Assembly: GCF_003086295.3 (NCBI RefSeq) | Contig: NC_092046.1 | Coordinates: forward strand, 104,263,363 to 104,327,362 | Direction of reading: 5' to 3' | Origin: Arachis hypogaea | Lineage: Eukaryota > Streptophyta > Magnoliopsida > Fabales > Fabaceae | Length of the DNA: 64,000 nucleotides | In this document: one piece after another, positions 32,707-43,714 of the stretch | Position numbering within the stretch: the stretch's first letter is position 1 | Layout: every line of letters begins with the position of its first letter | Translations under genes and position numbers: made by a program | Notes under the pieces: generated by a model | What the model saw: the letters and a program-made list of their open reading frames with translations, nothing else | What the model was told of the DNA's origin: nothing | The model's database searches: none

Positions 32707-34250
32707 TGATAAACCCCGATTTCATGGTTTATCTTGTGCTTATTTTAGGGGATTTTATCACCTTTTTTCACATTTATTCAATGAAATAGCATGGTTTTGT
32801 AATTCTCCCTTGAATTGTGTTTAAGTGTAAAAACATGCTTTTTAGGCCCTTAAATTGGTGATTTTAACTCACTTTAATTCCATTCAACGCCTTGATATAT
32901 TTGTTGAGTGATTTTATGTTCATGAGGCAAGTATTGGATGTAAAAAATAAGGAGAAAAGCATACAAAGAAGAAACAAGAATTGGAAATGCATCAATGGGC
33001 GCGCACGCGTACAAGGCACGCACGCGCAGAAGTGACTTCGCATAGAGATGCGCACGCGTACATGACACGTACACGCGGATGAAGAAACAGCCAATCGACG
33101 TGCACGCACACATGGCGCGTACGCGCCGATTCCTGCACGTGACCCACTTAAAGGCAAAATACTGGAGGTGATTTCTGAGCTGCCCAGGCCCAAATCTAAC
33201 TTGTTTCTGAGTGTATTTCATGCAGAATTGAAGTCCAAGCAAAGTGGGAGCAATTAGTTAGTCAACATGAGCCTTTAGTTAGTTTTCTAGAGAGAGAAGC
33301 TCCCTCTTCTCTTTAGAATTAGGTTAGGATTATGTTAAATTGTCTTGGATCTTGAATTAATTACTTGATTTCATCTTGTTTCTTTTATAATTTCTCATTT
33401 CTACATCTTGTCTTCCTTAGTTGTAATGTTAAAATCTCATTTTTCTACCTTTTATGTTGATGAACCTTGTAGATCTAATTTCCTTTTAATGCAAATTTAT
33501 GTTTTCATGTCTCTTTTATGTTTATCTTCATTGATATTGTTGAGTTCTTGCTTATGTTAGTTATGGGTTTCCTTAATTTTAGCATTTTGTGATGTTTACT
33601 TTTATTGCACATTAGGTGTTTGATAGAATGCTTTCACTAGTTTTTGAGTAGTTCTCTTGACCCTTGGCCTAGGCTAAAGGGATTGAGTGATCTTGAGTCC
33701 ATGGGCTTCATTGAATTGGTAATTCTAGAACCCTTGGGGATCAATTTTGATAACCATTGACTCTAGCCTATTACTAAGTTAATTAGTAGCTAGGTTGGGA
33801 CTTATGGATTGATGTTGATCAAGCCATTTGATATGCTCCAAGCCTAGGAGTAGACATTGCATACTTAAGGCTTTAGTGAGTAGACCTAATGAGCTTGGTT
33901 CCTTATAATTATCAATATTTGATTTGTTGACAAGGATAGTGATCTCAATTACCTAATTCTTAGTCAAGAGTTCTTTATCTTGCTTCCTCTAATCACTTGC
34001 TTGATTTACCTTTTCTTATTCCTCTTATAAACCAAAACCCCTTTGCCCCTTTATAGCCAATAATTGACCACTTCATTGCAATCCCTAGGGAGACGACCTG
34101 GAGTCTAAATACTTCGGTTAATTTTCATTGGGGTTTGTACATGTGACAAAACCAAAATTTAGTTTGATTTGAGGATTGACTATTGATTTGGACTATACTA
34201 ACAACGGAAATATTTTATGGAATTCCGAACGGGTATAAATCCTTGTATCA
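32707..34250 (+). mobile_element. 3' LTR of element E
   Basis: TGATAAACCCCGATTTCATGG to CCTTGTATCA, followed by TSD copy AGAGT. It is closely similar to the 5' LTR apart from a short deletion near 32965 and CG-site changes in the 33000-33140 word array. Confidence 0.93.
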
Positions 34251-34255
34251 AGAGT

Positions 34256-34696
34256 CTTAGCTCTTTCACATCTGTCACAGTTCTTCACAAATGCTCTTGA
34301 ATCTTGGAAGAGAGTCGGCTACTAAAAACCGCTCTGTAGAACTTTTGTAGCTGTCCTTTCACTACCAAAGTGGCCTCTATAATCAGAACCATGATAGTGC
34401 CAAAGAATCTGCTGTGCTTCCTCATCTGAGACTCATCTCCGTATTATACCATTTGAGCATCTTCTAAAAAGGTATGGTTCTTCCCAAAAGTAGTACTTTG
34501 CATCAGTCAATAGCTTCTTCACTTGTTGTTTACTGTACTCTTTTGGAATGAAATTCATGGCTTTGTAATTTGCAATGTCTGCAAACCATGGGGCCTACTG
34601 AATGACAAAAGGTTGCTCATCCGGGAATGTCTCAGTCACAGTTGTGGGTGGTTGCACTCCTGCTTTAGATTCAATTCTGGAAAGGTGGTCAGCTAC
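34256..34696 (-). pseudogene. pol: Integrase N-terminal zinc-binding part of element D
   Basis: On the minus strand it runs from the RNase H end (VADHLSRIESKAG) through APWFADIANY, the His-containing HYHGSDYRGHFG and the Cys pair CDRCERAKT, an H2C2 zinc-binding domain. Stops occur at FVIQ*APW, IIRR*VSDEE and a double stop after VLQSGF. The frame resumes exactly at 16990 once element E and one AGAGT are removed. Confidence 0.85.
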
Positions 34697-36234
34697 TGGT
34701 GCACGAAATCACAATCACACTTTTGCAATTCCGCACAACTAATCAGCAAGTGCACTGGGTCGTCCAAGTAATACCTTACATGAGTAAGGGTTGATCCCAC
34801 GGAGATTGTCGGCTTGAAGCAAGCTATGGTTATCTTGTAACTCTTAGTCAGGATATCATTAATTATTAGATTTAATTGTAAAAAGTAAAAGAACATGAAT
34901 TAAATACTTGTTACGTAGTAATGGAGAACAGGTTGAGGTTTTGGAGATGCTCTATCTTCTGAATTTCTGCTTTCCTACTGTCTTCTTCTTCATGCACGCA
35001 AGGTTCCTTCCATGGCAAGCTGTATGTTGGTGGATCATCGTTGTCAATGGCTACCATCCGTCCTCTCAGTGAAAATAGTCCAAATGCGCTGTCACCGCAC
35101 GGCTAATCATCTGTCGGTTCTCACTCATGCTGGAATAGGATCCATTGATCCTTTTGCGTCTGTCACTACGCCCATCACTTGTGAGTTTGAAGCTCGTCAC
35201 AGTCATCCTATCCCAGATCCTACTCAGAATACCACAGACAAGGTTTAGACGTTTCGGATCTCAAGAATGCTGCCAATTGATTCTAGCTTATACCACGAAG
35301 ACTCTGATCTGAACCAGGAGGCTAAGAGATAAGCACTCAGTCTAAGGTAGAACAGAGGTGATTGTCAGGAACGCGTTCATAGGTTGAGAATGGTGATGAG
35401 TGTCACAGATCATCACATTCATCAAGTTGAAGTATGAGTGAATATCTTAGAATGGAAGGAAGCGTGATTGAATGGAAAACAGTAGTAATTGCATTAATTC
35501 ATCAAAACACAGCAGAGCTCCTCACCCCCAACCATGGGGTTTAGAGACTCATGTCATAGAAGATACAATATGAAATGTGTAGAGTGTCATGAGGTACTAG
35601 ATGAATCACTAAAAGTAGTTTTTATAATAAACTAGTGACCTAGGGTTATAGAAAATGAGTAAGCTAGAATAGTTAGTGTAAAAATCCACTTCCGGGGCGC
35701 ACTTGGTGTGTGCTTGGGCTGAGCATTGAAGCTTTCACGTGTAGAGACCTTTCTTGGAGTTAAACGCCAGCTTTTGTGCTAGTTTGGGCATTTAACTCCA
35801 TCTTTCATGCCAGTTCTGGCGTTTTGACGCCAGAATTTCTATGCTGAATTGAAATGCTGGTTTGGGCCATCCAATCACGTTAAAAGTATGAACTATTATA
35901 TATTGCTGGAAAGCCCAGGATGTCGACTTTCCAAATCAATTGAGAGCGCGCCAATTGGGCTTCTGTAGCTCCAAAAAATTCACTTCGAGTTCAGGGAGGT
36001 CAGAATTCAACAGCATCTGCAGTCCTTTTTCAGCCTCTGAATCAGATTTTTGCTCAGGTCCCTCAATTTCAGCCAGAAAATGCCTGAAATCACAAAAAAT
36101 ATAGAAACTCATAGTAAAGTCCAGAAATGTGATTTTTGAATAAAAACTAATAAAAACATAATAAAAACTAACTAAAATATACTAAAAACATACTAAAAAC
36201 AATGCCAAAAAGCGTATAAATTATCTGCTCATCA
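34697..36234 (-). mobile_element. Solo LTR K2 (TGATGAGCGG family), TSD GCTAC
   Basis: TGATGAGCAGATAATTT to TTTCGTGCACCA on the minus strand, 1538 bp, flanked by GCTAC at 34692-34696 and 36235-36239. Word array at 35757-35845, TATA-like TATAAAAAC near 35621. It interrupts element D between RNase H and integrase. Confidence 0.94.
35757..35845. repeat. AACGCCAG word array in LTR K2
   Basis: Short array: TTAAACGCCAGC, GGGCATTTAACTCC and TGGCGTTTTGACGCCAGA, in the same U3-like place as in K1 and H. Confidence 0.75.
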
Positions 36235-36239
36235 GCTAC

Positions 36240-37103
36240 CTAATTTTTTGATCCTTTTCTGTCTTTGATCTCAATATCAAACTCCTGAAGGAGCAGCACC
36301 CATCTAATTAATCTTGGTTTAGAATCATGTTTGGTTAAAAGGTATTTCAAAGCAGCATGATTAGTATAAACAATGACCTTAGAACCAATTAAATAGGACC
36401 TAAACTTATTAATAGCATACACAATAGCTAATAATTCTTTTTCTGTAGTTGTGTAGTTCTTTTGAGCATCATTTAGCACATGGCTAGCATAGTAAATGAC
36501 ATGTATAAGCTTGTCATGCCTCTGTCCTAAAACAGCCCTTATAGCATAATCACTAGCATCACACATTAATTCAAATGGCAAATCCCAGTCAGGGGGAGCT
36601 ATGATGGGAGTAGAGGTAAGGTTTGCTTTTAGAGTTTCAAAATCATGCAGACATTCTGAGTTAAATACAAAAAGAACATCAGCAACTAAAAGGTTGCTCA
36701 ATGGTTTAGCAATCTTAGAAAAATCCTTTATAAATCTTCAGTAAAATCTTGCATGACCTAAGAAACTCCGGACTGCCTTAACATTAGATGGTAGTGGTAA
36801 TTTTTCAATTACCTCCACCTTGGCTCTATCAACCTCAATCCCTTTGCTTGAAATCCGGTGTCCAAGAACAATACCTTCTGTAACCATAAAATGATATTTT
36901 TCCCAATTTAAAACAAGGTTTGATTCTTGACACCATTTCAAGACCAGAGATAAATGCTTAAGACAGGATTCAAAAGAATTACCAAAGACAGAAAAATCAT
37001 CCAATAAATACATTAATAAACTTTTCAACCATATTAGAAAAAATTGAAAGCATACACCTCTGAAAAGTTGCTGGGGCATTACAGAGTCCAAATGGGCCAA
37101 TAT
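36240..37103 (-). pseudogene. pol: Reverse transcriptase C-terminal half and RNase H of element D
   Basis: The RT polymerises element cDNA and RNase H removes the RNA template. The RT piece begins at the conserved FGLCNAP block and includes DDFSVFGNSF, the YxDD-type catalytic pair, with one extra T just before it shifting the frame. It continues through LVLNWEKYHFMV and GIVLGH to SFLGHARFY. RNase H follows: [38 protein letters not shown] and [11 protein letters not shown] (the second Asp site reads TNHA rather than SDHA). RT is cut at its N-terminal side by chromovirus T. Confidence 0.85.
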
Positions 37104-37897
37104 AGGCCTAGTTCAACCGATTCGGTCCGTTGGCCCAACTTTGGGCCAAAATATTTAAAATTAGTTTTAAAATCCGTATTTTAAATATTTTTACCACTTC
37201 AAAGTATAAAATTTAATTTCTTTCTTTGAATAATAATTAGTTTATTAGTTAATTATTTATTAATTCAACGTGGCTTACAACAACAATTTCAGTACCTAAA
37301 CTTCATAAAATTGGAGAAATCAAAGGGGATAAGAGTTTCTCACCTTACCCACGGGTAATTAGGGCAAAACCTGCAATTCTCCACTGCTAGATCAAACCTA
37401 AAGCATCAAAAACCTGAAACTCTCAATATCCAAGAACTAAAATAGCAAAATTGAAGAGAGATAAGGGCTAGGTGAGAAATTTTGAGTTTCTTACCACTTT
37501 GTTCAGATGATTTTAAAGCGCTCGGCAAGACGGCCACGTGACCGCACACAGTGTGACGATTGGAGCTCCGGATTGAAAGTTACGAGGGATTGAAGTTTTG
37601 AAGTGGAAAGGGTTTAGGGTTCTCTTAACTCTTCTCCTTCTTCAGCATGAATTGGTTGATTAGGAGGGGGATGTGGCTGAGTGTTGGGATATATATGTCA
37701 GGCCTTGGGCCCAATAAGGGCCCAATTCAACCACTTTGGCCCATTAGCCTGGTTTTGGGCTAAAATCTTTAAAATTAGTGTTTTAATACGCATTCTAAAT
37801 ATTTTTACTTCTCTAAAATATAAAATTTAATTTTATAGTTTTTCTGGGTCATAATTAATTTATTAGTTAATTAATTATTAATTTTCAGGGTTTTATA
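37104..37897 (-). mobile_element. 3' LTR of element T
   Basis: Begins TATAAAACCCTGAAAATT on the minus strand (probably TGTAAAACCC originally) immediately after the PPT. Two diverged copies of an approximately 175-bp segment lie at 37091-37265 and 37711-37885, both running from a gggccca(a/t)...caacc block to taattaat...aatt. The junction with D at about 37100 is blurred by this. Confidence 0.65.
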
Positions 37898-37914
37898 TCC
37901 TACCCCTTAACTAT
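37898..37914 (-). promoter_or_regulatory. Polypurine tract of element T
   Basis: AGTTAAGGGGTAGGA on the minus strand, between the chromodomain stop and the LTR start. Confidence 0.75.
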
Positions 37915-37919
37915 AAATT

Positions 37920-39320
37920 TTGTCTCCAAAATTTAATTACCTGTGAATAACTGCGGGTAATCCTTCCTCATCTCCGATTCAAGTTCCCAGGTATGTTCCT
38001 CGACTTCGGCCTAACTCTAAGCAACCTTTACTAATTAGACTTCTTTTCCTTGGAGTTTCTTAATGCAAATATCGTCAATCCTGACCAGAATCACTTGAAA
38101 TGTCAAATCCTCTTTCAATTGAACTGATTCAGGTTCTAAGATATGACTTGCATCAAATGTATACTTCCGAAGCTGTGAAACGTGAAATACGTTGTGCAAG
38201 TTTGAAAGATGAGATGGTAGAGCTATCTGATATGCCACCGGCCTAATTCTCTTCAGAATTTAAAATGGACCGATATAACGGGAATTCAGTTTCTTTGTCT
38301 TTATTTCTCTTCCGATACCTGTAGTCAGAGTAACCCTCAGAAACACATGGTCACCATCTTCGAAGTTTAAAGGTTTTCGTCTCTGATCAGTATAGCTTTT
38401 GTGATGACTCTGAGTGGTGAGAATTCTAGCTCAGATCTTGTTAATTTGTTTCGTCAGCTCTGTCACCAACTCAGACCCCAACAAACTCGATTCTTTGGCC
38501 TCATAACAACATAGTGGAGTTTGCCACTTTCTCCTATACAGAGCCTCATACAGAGCCATTCCGATGCTCGTATGATAACTATTGTTATACGCAAACTCTG
38601 CTAATGGCATATACCGGTCCCAACTTGCCGGTTGGTCCAGCACACAAGCTCTCAACATATCTTCCAGAGTTTGTGTTGTCCTATCCGATTGACTATCGGT
38701 TTGAGGATGGTACGCAGTGCTTAGGCATAATGGAGTCCCGAACATATTCTGAAAAGCTCCCTAAAACCTAGATGTGAAACAAGGATCTCTGTCAGAAACT
38801 ATGATCGTAGGCACACCATGCAGTCTTACAATCTCTTTAATGTACAAATGCGCCAACTCTTCCAAGGTATAGCTCATACGGATAGGCGAGAAATGAGCAG
38901 ACTTAGTCAACCAATCCATAATTACCCATACCGCATTAGATCCCGCTCTAGTTCTCGACAAACCAGATACGAAATCCATGGTGATAGCTTCCTATTTCCA
39001 CTGTGAAATCTCTAAGGGTTGTAGTATTCTGGGCGGCTTCTGATGTTCAATCTTTACTTTCTGACAAGTCAAAAATTTAGATACGTGCACCGCTATGTCA
39101 ATTTTCATTCCTTGCCACCAAAACATCTCCTTCAGGTCATGATACATCTTGGTAGTCCTAGGATGAATCGAGAATCCACTTCTGTGAGCCCCCACACATT
39201 AAGTCTCCCATATTTGGCACACAGATCCTTCCTTTATACCTCCAAATTCCTTTTCTGTCTTGAGTAACCTCTCCTTGTTTCCTCTATTCAATTTCTTGTA
39301 ACATGTTCTGCAGCAACTGA
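37920..39320 (-). pseudogene. pol: Integrase and chromodomain of element T
   Basis: The zinc domain has HRSGFSIHPRTTKMY but FLTCQKVK where CLTCQ is expected, so one zinc-binding Cys is Phe. The core has the first Asp ([10 protein letters not shown]), the second ([14 protein letters not shown]) and YHPQTDSQSDRTTQ, where Asp replaces the usual catalytic Glu of GQSER. The C-terminal region (PSHLSNLHNVFHVSQLRKY) precedes a degraded chromodomain ending HTWELESEMRKDYPQLF. In chromoviruses that domain directs insertion toward marked heterochromatin. Multiple stops are present, for example FTSRF*GAF. Confidence 0.82.
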
Positions 39321-39329
39321 TCATTCTAT

Positions 39330-40830
39330 TGAGCCTTCTGAATCTCAGCCCTGAAATCACTAGAGATATGCAACTGATGCAAACACACATTTTCAGCTAC
39401 CTCTCTAACGCCCAAGTTAAGATTCTCAAACTCTCCCAACAACTTTTCCTCCTTGATCATCATCCAAGAAATGCTTAAGGATTTCTGGCTCAGTGCATCC
39501 ATCACCACATTTGCTTTTCTCGGGTGATAACTCAGCTCAAAATCATAATCCTTCAGTAATTTCATCCATCTTCTCTGACGCATATTAAGCTCTTTCTGAT
39601 CAAAGAGGTATTTCAAGTTTTTATGATTAGAGAAAACTTAGAACTTAATCCCGTAAAGATAGTGCCTCCATACTTTCAATGTAAACACAACTGTAGCAAG
39701 TTCCAGGTCATGATTTGGATAGTTTACCGCGTGCGGTCTTAACTGACGAGCATCATAAGACACAACATTTTGATGTTGCATTAGCACATATCCCAAGCCT
39801 TTCAGTGAAGCATCATAATATACCTTAAATGGTTTATTGGGTTCAGGCAATATAAGTACAACCACTGCTGTTAATTTCTACTTTAAGGTTTGAAAGCTCT
39901 CCTCGCACTGATCCACACAAATGGCGCGTCCTTTTGAGTTAACGTTGTCATCGGCAAAGTGATTTGTGAAAAGCCTTTAATAAATCTCCGATAATAACCA
40001 GCTAAACCCAAAAAGCTCCTGATCTCTGTCACCGACGTAGGCCGTCCCCAATCCATCACTGCCTTAACCTTAGAAGGATCCACTGCAATACTGTTCTTAC
40101 TCACCACGTGACCCAGAAACTTCACCTCTTCCTTCCAGAATTCACATTTAGAAAGTTTCACATAAAGCTTCCTCTCTTTCAGAATCTATAACACTATTCT
40201 CAAGTGCTCTGCATGCTCTTCCTTAGTCTTGGATTAGATTAGAATGTCATCAATGAAGACGACGACAAAATTATCTAAAAAAGGTTAAAAAATTCTATTC
40301 ATGTAATCCATAAATATAGCAGGGACATTTGTTAACCCAAACGACATTACAGTGTACTTGTAATGACCATAACGAGTTATGAAAGCGATCTTAGGAATAT
40401 CTTCAAGTCGATCTTTGAGAAAACTCCAACTCCTTGTAACTGATCCATCAGGTCGTCAATCTTTGGTAATAGATATTTGTTCTTTACCATCACCTTGTTC
40501 AGTTGTCTGTAGTCCATGCATAGTCACATGCTCCCATCCTTCTTTTTCACCAGTAAAACTGGTGCTCCCCATTGAGAAACGCTTGGCCGAATGAAGTTCT
40601 TATTCATCAACTCCTCCAATTGAGCCTTAAGTTCTGTCCATTTCAACGGTGACATTTGGTATGGCACAATCAAAATTGGTCTTGCTTCAGACACCAGTTC
40701 TATCGTAAACTTGATTTTTCGAGAAGGAGGAAATTCAGGTATGCCTTTAGGAAATTCGCTTACTACCGAGATCTAACCTAAATTCTATTTTTCTCCTGAC
40801 AAGGTTGCAGCTAACTTTACAAAACCTTAA
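39330..40830 (-). pseudogene. pol: Reverse transcriptase and RNase H of element T
   Basis: RT catalytic motif FVVVFIDDIL lies near 40270 on the minus strand; downstream are [19 protein letters not shown] and [17 protein letters not shown]. RNase H has VYYDASLKGLGYVLMQ, HDLELATVVFTLKVW and the end [16 protein letters not shown]. Many stops and frameshifts, mostly between 40160 and 40560, show long decay. Confidence 0.8.
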
Positions 40831-40839
40831 CACTCACTC

Positions 40840-41290
40840 CCGCTATAGTTTACCATAACAGAATTCAATTAATAACCTTCTGATACCACCGGTCCTTCTG
40901 ACCCCTCAGACATAAATCGCATTGATCTTTCGAAACAGTCTAACAATACATGATGCTTTGATAACCAATCCAAACTCAAAATTAAATCAAGTCCAGTCAT
41001 TGGCAAACATATCAGGTCATGAATGAAAGTTCTATTTTCAATGCGAAAGGACACTTGTTGACAACCTAGCCTAGTTATCACAGCCTCAGAGGCAAGAGTA
41101 TACACTTGTAAGTCATAAGCCAAATTAGAGATTTTTAATCCTAATTCGCTAGCTTTCTCAAATGAAATGAATGAATGTTATGCCCTAGTATCAAACAAAG
41201 CAGTCAATATTTTGTTGTCGATTTTATATATACCTTTGATCAGTGTATCAGACCTAGCAGCACCATCCACTGTCATAGTGAAGACTCGAC
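40840..41290 (-). pseudogene. pol: Protease of element T
   Basis: Decayed aspartic protease: a DTRA-like active site (FDTRA, from DTGA) precedes HSFIS, and the typical chromovirus tail MTGLDLILSLDWLSKHHVLLDC is intact at 40940-41010. Confidence 0.7.
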
Positions 41291-41369
41291 CTCAATGCTA
41301 AGCTCTCCCAGCCTCTTAGGTCTTCTTCTCCAGACAAGTCCACGACATATGTCTGGCTCCACCACAGTA

Positions 41370-42357
41370 TTAGCACAAACCCAAACCAGCTCTGCACGGG
41401 ATGTTCGGATGGAAATTCCCACATCTCTTGCAAGTCAAGTCGTTCGGAGGAATCCGATCTTGCTTTCCCTTGCCTCTTCCTTGGTTGTTGTTGATTGAAC
41501 CTCCAAAAATTGTTTTAAGCCTGGTGAGGTTGAGGAACGCAGCCACCTCTCTTGAAATTCTGACCCCTCGGCGCAAAATTCCTTCCTTGGTTCCTCTAAA
41601 AGAATATTCTGTGATCTCCCTTGTCTAAAGCAGCCTTCCTCACACAATCCTCAACAACCTTACTCATATTCACCAATTCAGAAAAGATTATGAGCTCTAT
41701 CGGCCCCACATCACCCAATATATCACTCTGAAGTCCACCTTCATATTTTATACATTTCCATTCTTCGTACCTTTTCGGAGCACCCTGACACACGGAAAAA
41801 ACCTACATAACTCCTTGAATCGGCTGTTATACTCGACCATCGTCATAGAACCCTACTTCGGTTGTATAAGCTCCAACTCCTTGGCCGCCCTCACTGAATT
41901 CAGAAAATATTTCTTGTAGAATTTAACTCTGAAAATGTCCCAAGCTATCACGGTGTCGCCTTGCGGTAACAGACATCGAGCTCCCTGCCACCAGAACGTG
42001 CTTCTCCCCATTAACTGATAAGTGGCGAATTCAACATATTGGTCCTCATGTATGTGCTGCGCTTGTAAGGCTCTTTCTATAACCTGAAACCAATTGTCCG
42101 CCTCTGTAGGATTTGTTATTCCATGGAAAATAAGTGGATTCACCTTTAGGAATGTTGCTAAAGTTATCATCTCGTTACCATCGTTACTACCATTCCCATT
42201 ACCAACTTGATTCCCTAATACCTCAGTTGTGCCCTGCATAGTAGCAGCCATATTTTCTAAAGTGGTTATGAAGTTTAATGGGTTATTTTGAGTTGTTTTA
42301 GGTTCTTTATTTACTCTCTGACCTCTTTCTCACCCACATCCGCGCCCACGAGACATC
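41370..42357 (-). pseudogene. gag: Gag of element T
   Basis: Begins MMSRGRGCG near 42357, an Arg/Gly start typical of Tekay gag, with an early stop. The core (VNPLIFHGITNPTEADNWFQ, STFWWQGARCL, FRVKFYKKYFLNSVRAAK) lies at 41853-42251. The zinc knuckle CKRCGNFHPNIPC lies near 41400. Several frameshifts separate the pieces. Confidence 0.8.
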
Positions 42358-42830
42358 ATTTGATTCCTGTTCACACCAAACTATTGATATTAAGGTGATC
42401 AGTCTCAATATCTCAAGTCTAGTATTTCAAAGTCCCAAATGTATGCTCATGAACAAGTATGCTACATTTATCAGTTAGATAATCTTAAATAGCATATGAA
42501 CACACCCAAAGTATGCTCAGAAGCATAGTTAGTCTGTTTCTCAAGCTCTACGCTTACCACATAGAGTTTTATGCATAAGTTCGTAAAGTAGAGGTTGTGA
42601 GGTATTACGACCTCTAAAAGTAAAATTGCATACATAGGCATATACGAAGAGAAATTTAACTAGGAGCTTTGAAGAAAAAGTTAAACAAAACAATTAGAAA
42701 CCGCGTCTCACACAAATCGAAAAGAATAGAAGCAGGATAACAAAAAACAGAAAAGACAAGTTATATACATAGATAAAGAGTTCCAATAAGATCTTATAAC
42801 AAATTCGAGTATTGACCTACGAAGTAAAGG
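42358..42830 (-). other. 5' untranslated region of element T
   Basis: Non-coding sequence upstream of T gag, including gaggtcgtaatacctcacaa on the minus strand. I cannot locate the primer site or the 5' LTR boundary. Confidence 0.4.
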
Positions 42831-43714
42831 CAGGCTATATATATATATATATAATACAAGGTATTTTAAAAAATAAAATTGTGAAAGTTGAACCTAAGAT
42901 CATTTATTTAGAATATAAAGTTTTTACTATCTTAATTAATATTAATTTCTTTAATTATAATATATATTTGAAGTATAAAAGGATATATCTATTAATATAT
43001 TAGTATATATAATGGAAATTGAGAAAAGTTTGATACATTAGTATATATAATGGAAATTAAGAAAAGTTTAATATATTAGTATATATTAGTATATCTTTAT
43101 AAGCGTGCTCTCTGGGTGATAATACATCCACGCTTTCTTAAACATACCCTATAGTCATGCTTCCAAAGTGTGCCAATAGTTGAAGCTATGGCCACGCTTT
43201 CAAAGCGTGCCGATAGCTAAACTGTATAATATGGCCACCATTTTTAAGTGTGGCTAATTCTTAATTCAGAAAACTTATGGCTACACTTTTTTATGAATCT
43301 TTGTAATTAACTTTACAAATTTAATATATAATTTTAAATTAAGCAATCCAACATACATAAACTTTCATCATCATATTTGTCACAAAAAAAAAACTTTGAT
43401 CACATGAAAATATTCTAACAAAGTACCAAAAGTCAAAGTGATGATAACAACTACCTATGAATCCCTAATACATTATCTACAATTCTAACAACTATACATC
43501 TCTATTTTCTTTATATACTTCATTATAAAATATCAAAATTCATAATTGTGTGATTATCCATTGTGAGCTCCATTGTTTTCACTACTTAAGGATGTTAACG
43601 GAGCAGGGCGGGGGCGGAAAATTCCTCCCTGCTCCTCATCCCTGGCCTCAGATTTGCTCCATATCCCCATCTCTGTTTCTCATTGTGGGGGAATATTGCT
43701 CCCCATCGGGTCAT
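42831..43714. other. AT-rich region with possible CACTA-type fragment
   Basis: No gene. The left part is over 75% A+T, with an approximately 43-bp tandem pair near 42998-43083. At 43100-43290 the words ggccacgctttc, aaagcgtgcc and taagtgtggc recur in both orientations, which resembles subterminal repeats of some plant CACTA transposons; I see no CACTA ends. At 43590-43700 there is a C/G-rich stretch (ggagcagggcgggggcgg with ctccctgctcc) of unknown origin. Confidence 0.4.
42998..43083. repeat. Tandem pair of about 43 bp
   Basis: Two copies of attagtatatataatggaaa followed by tt(g/a)agaaaagttt(g/a)ata(c/t) in direct order, differing at three or four positions. Confidence 0.8.

Larger units (their letters stand above)
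16991..34250 (+). mobile_element. Element E: non-autonomous LTR element containing C and K1, TSD AGAGT
   Basis: Two LTRs in the same orientation (16991-18544 and 32707-34250) bracket about 1.5 kb of own internal sequence in three pieces: 18545-19881, 30815-30925 and 32644-32706. The flanks are AGAGT at 16986-16990 and 34251-34255. Without its insertions E is about 4.6 kb and has no coding region. It keeps only the 3' internal domain shared with B and G, ending in the hairpin and PPT. Its insertion split the D integrase. Confidence 0.9.
11280..37103 (-). mobile_element. Element D: Athila-like element, fragmented by insertions
   Basis: The pieces, in window order, are 3' LTR part (11280-12467), 3' UTR and ORF3 (12468-14662), spacer, integrase second half (16047-16990), integrase first half (34256-34696), and RNase H and RT (36240-37103). 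Removing element E with one AGAGT and solo LTR K2 with one GCTAC makes the integrase and the RNase H-integrase junction continuous. The element ends inside RT at the edge of chromovirus T. Its RT N-terminus, protease, gag and 5' LTR are not found in the window. Confidence 0.85.
37104..42790 (-). mobile_element. Element T: decayed Tekay-like chromovirus
   Basis: On the minus strand the order is gag, protease, RT, RNase H, integrase, chromodomain, PPT and 3' LTR. The integrase C-terminal words SNLHNVFHVSQLRKY and the final WELESEMRKDYPQLF identify the Tekay/Del chromovirus group. Every domain has stops. No 5' LTR or tRNA-Met primer site is evident above 42360, so the right-hand boundary is approximate and the element may be truncated. 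It lies in the RT of element D. Confidence 0.8.

Noticed and set aside
32874..33242. Cys/Arg/Ala-rich frames repeated at 17204-17539 and 44829-45293
   Set aside because: They read through the CG-rich word arrays of E- and G-family LTRs; their recurrence reflects LTR homology, not a gene.
34697..36234. K1 and K2 as MITEs or other DNA transposons
   Set aside because: They have TG...CA ends, 5-bp target duplications, a TATA box and are the same family as the 3' LTR of element H, so solo LTR is the better call.
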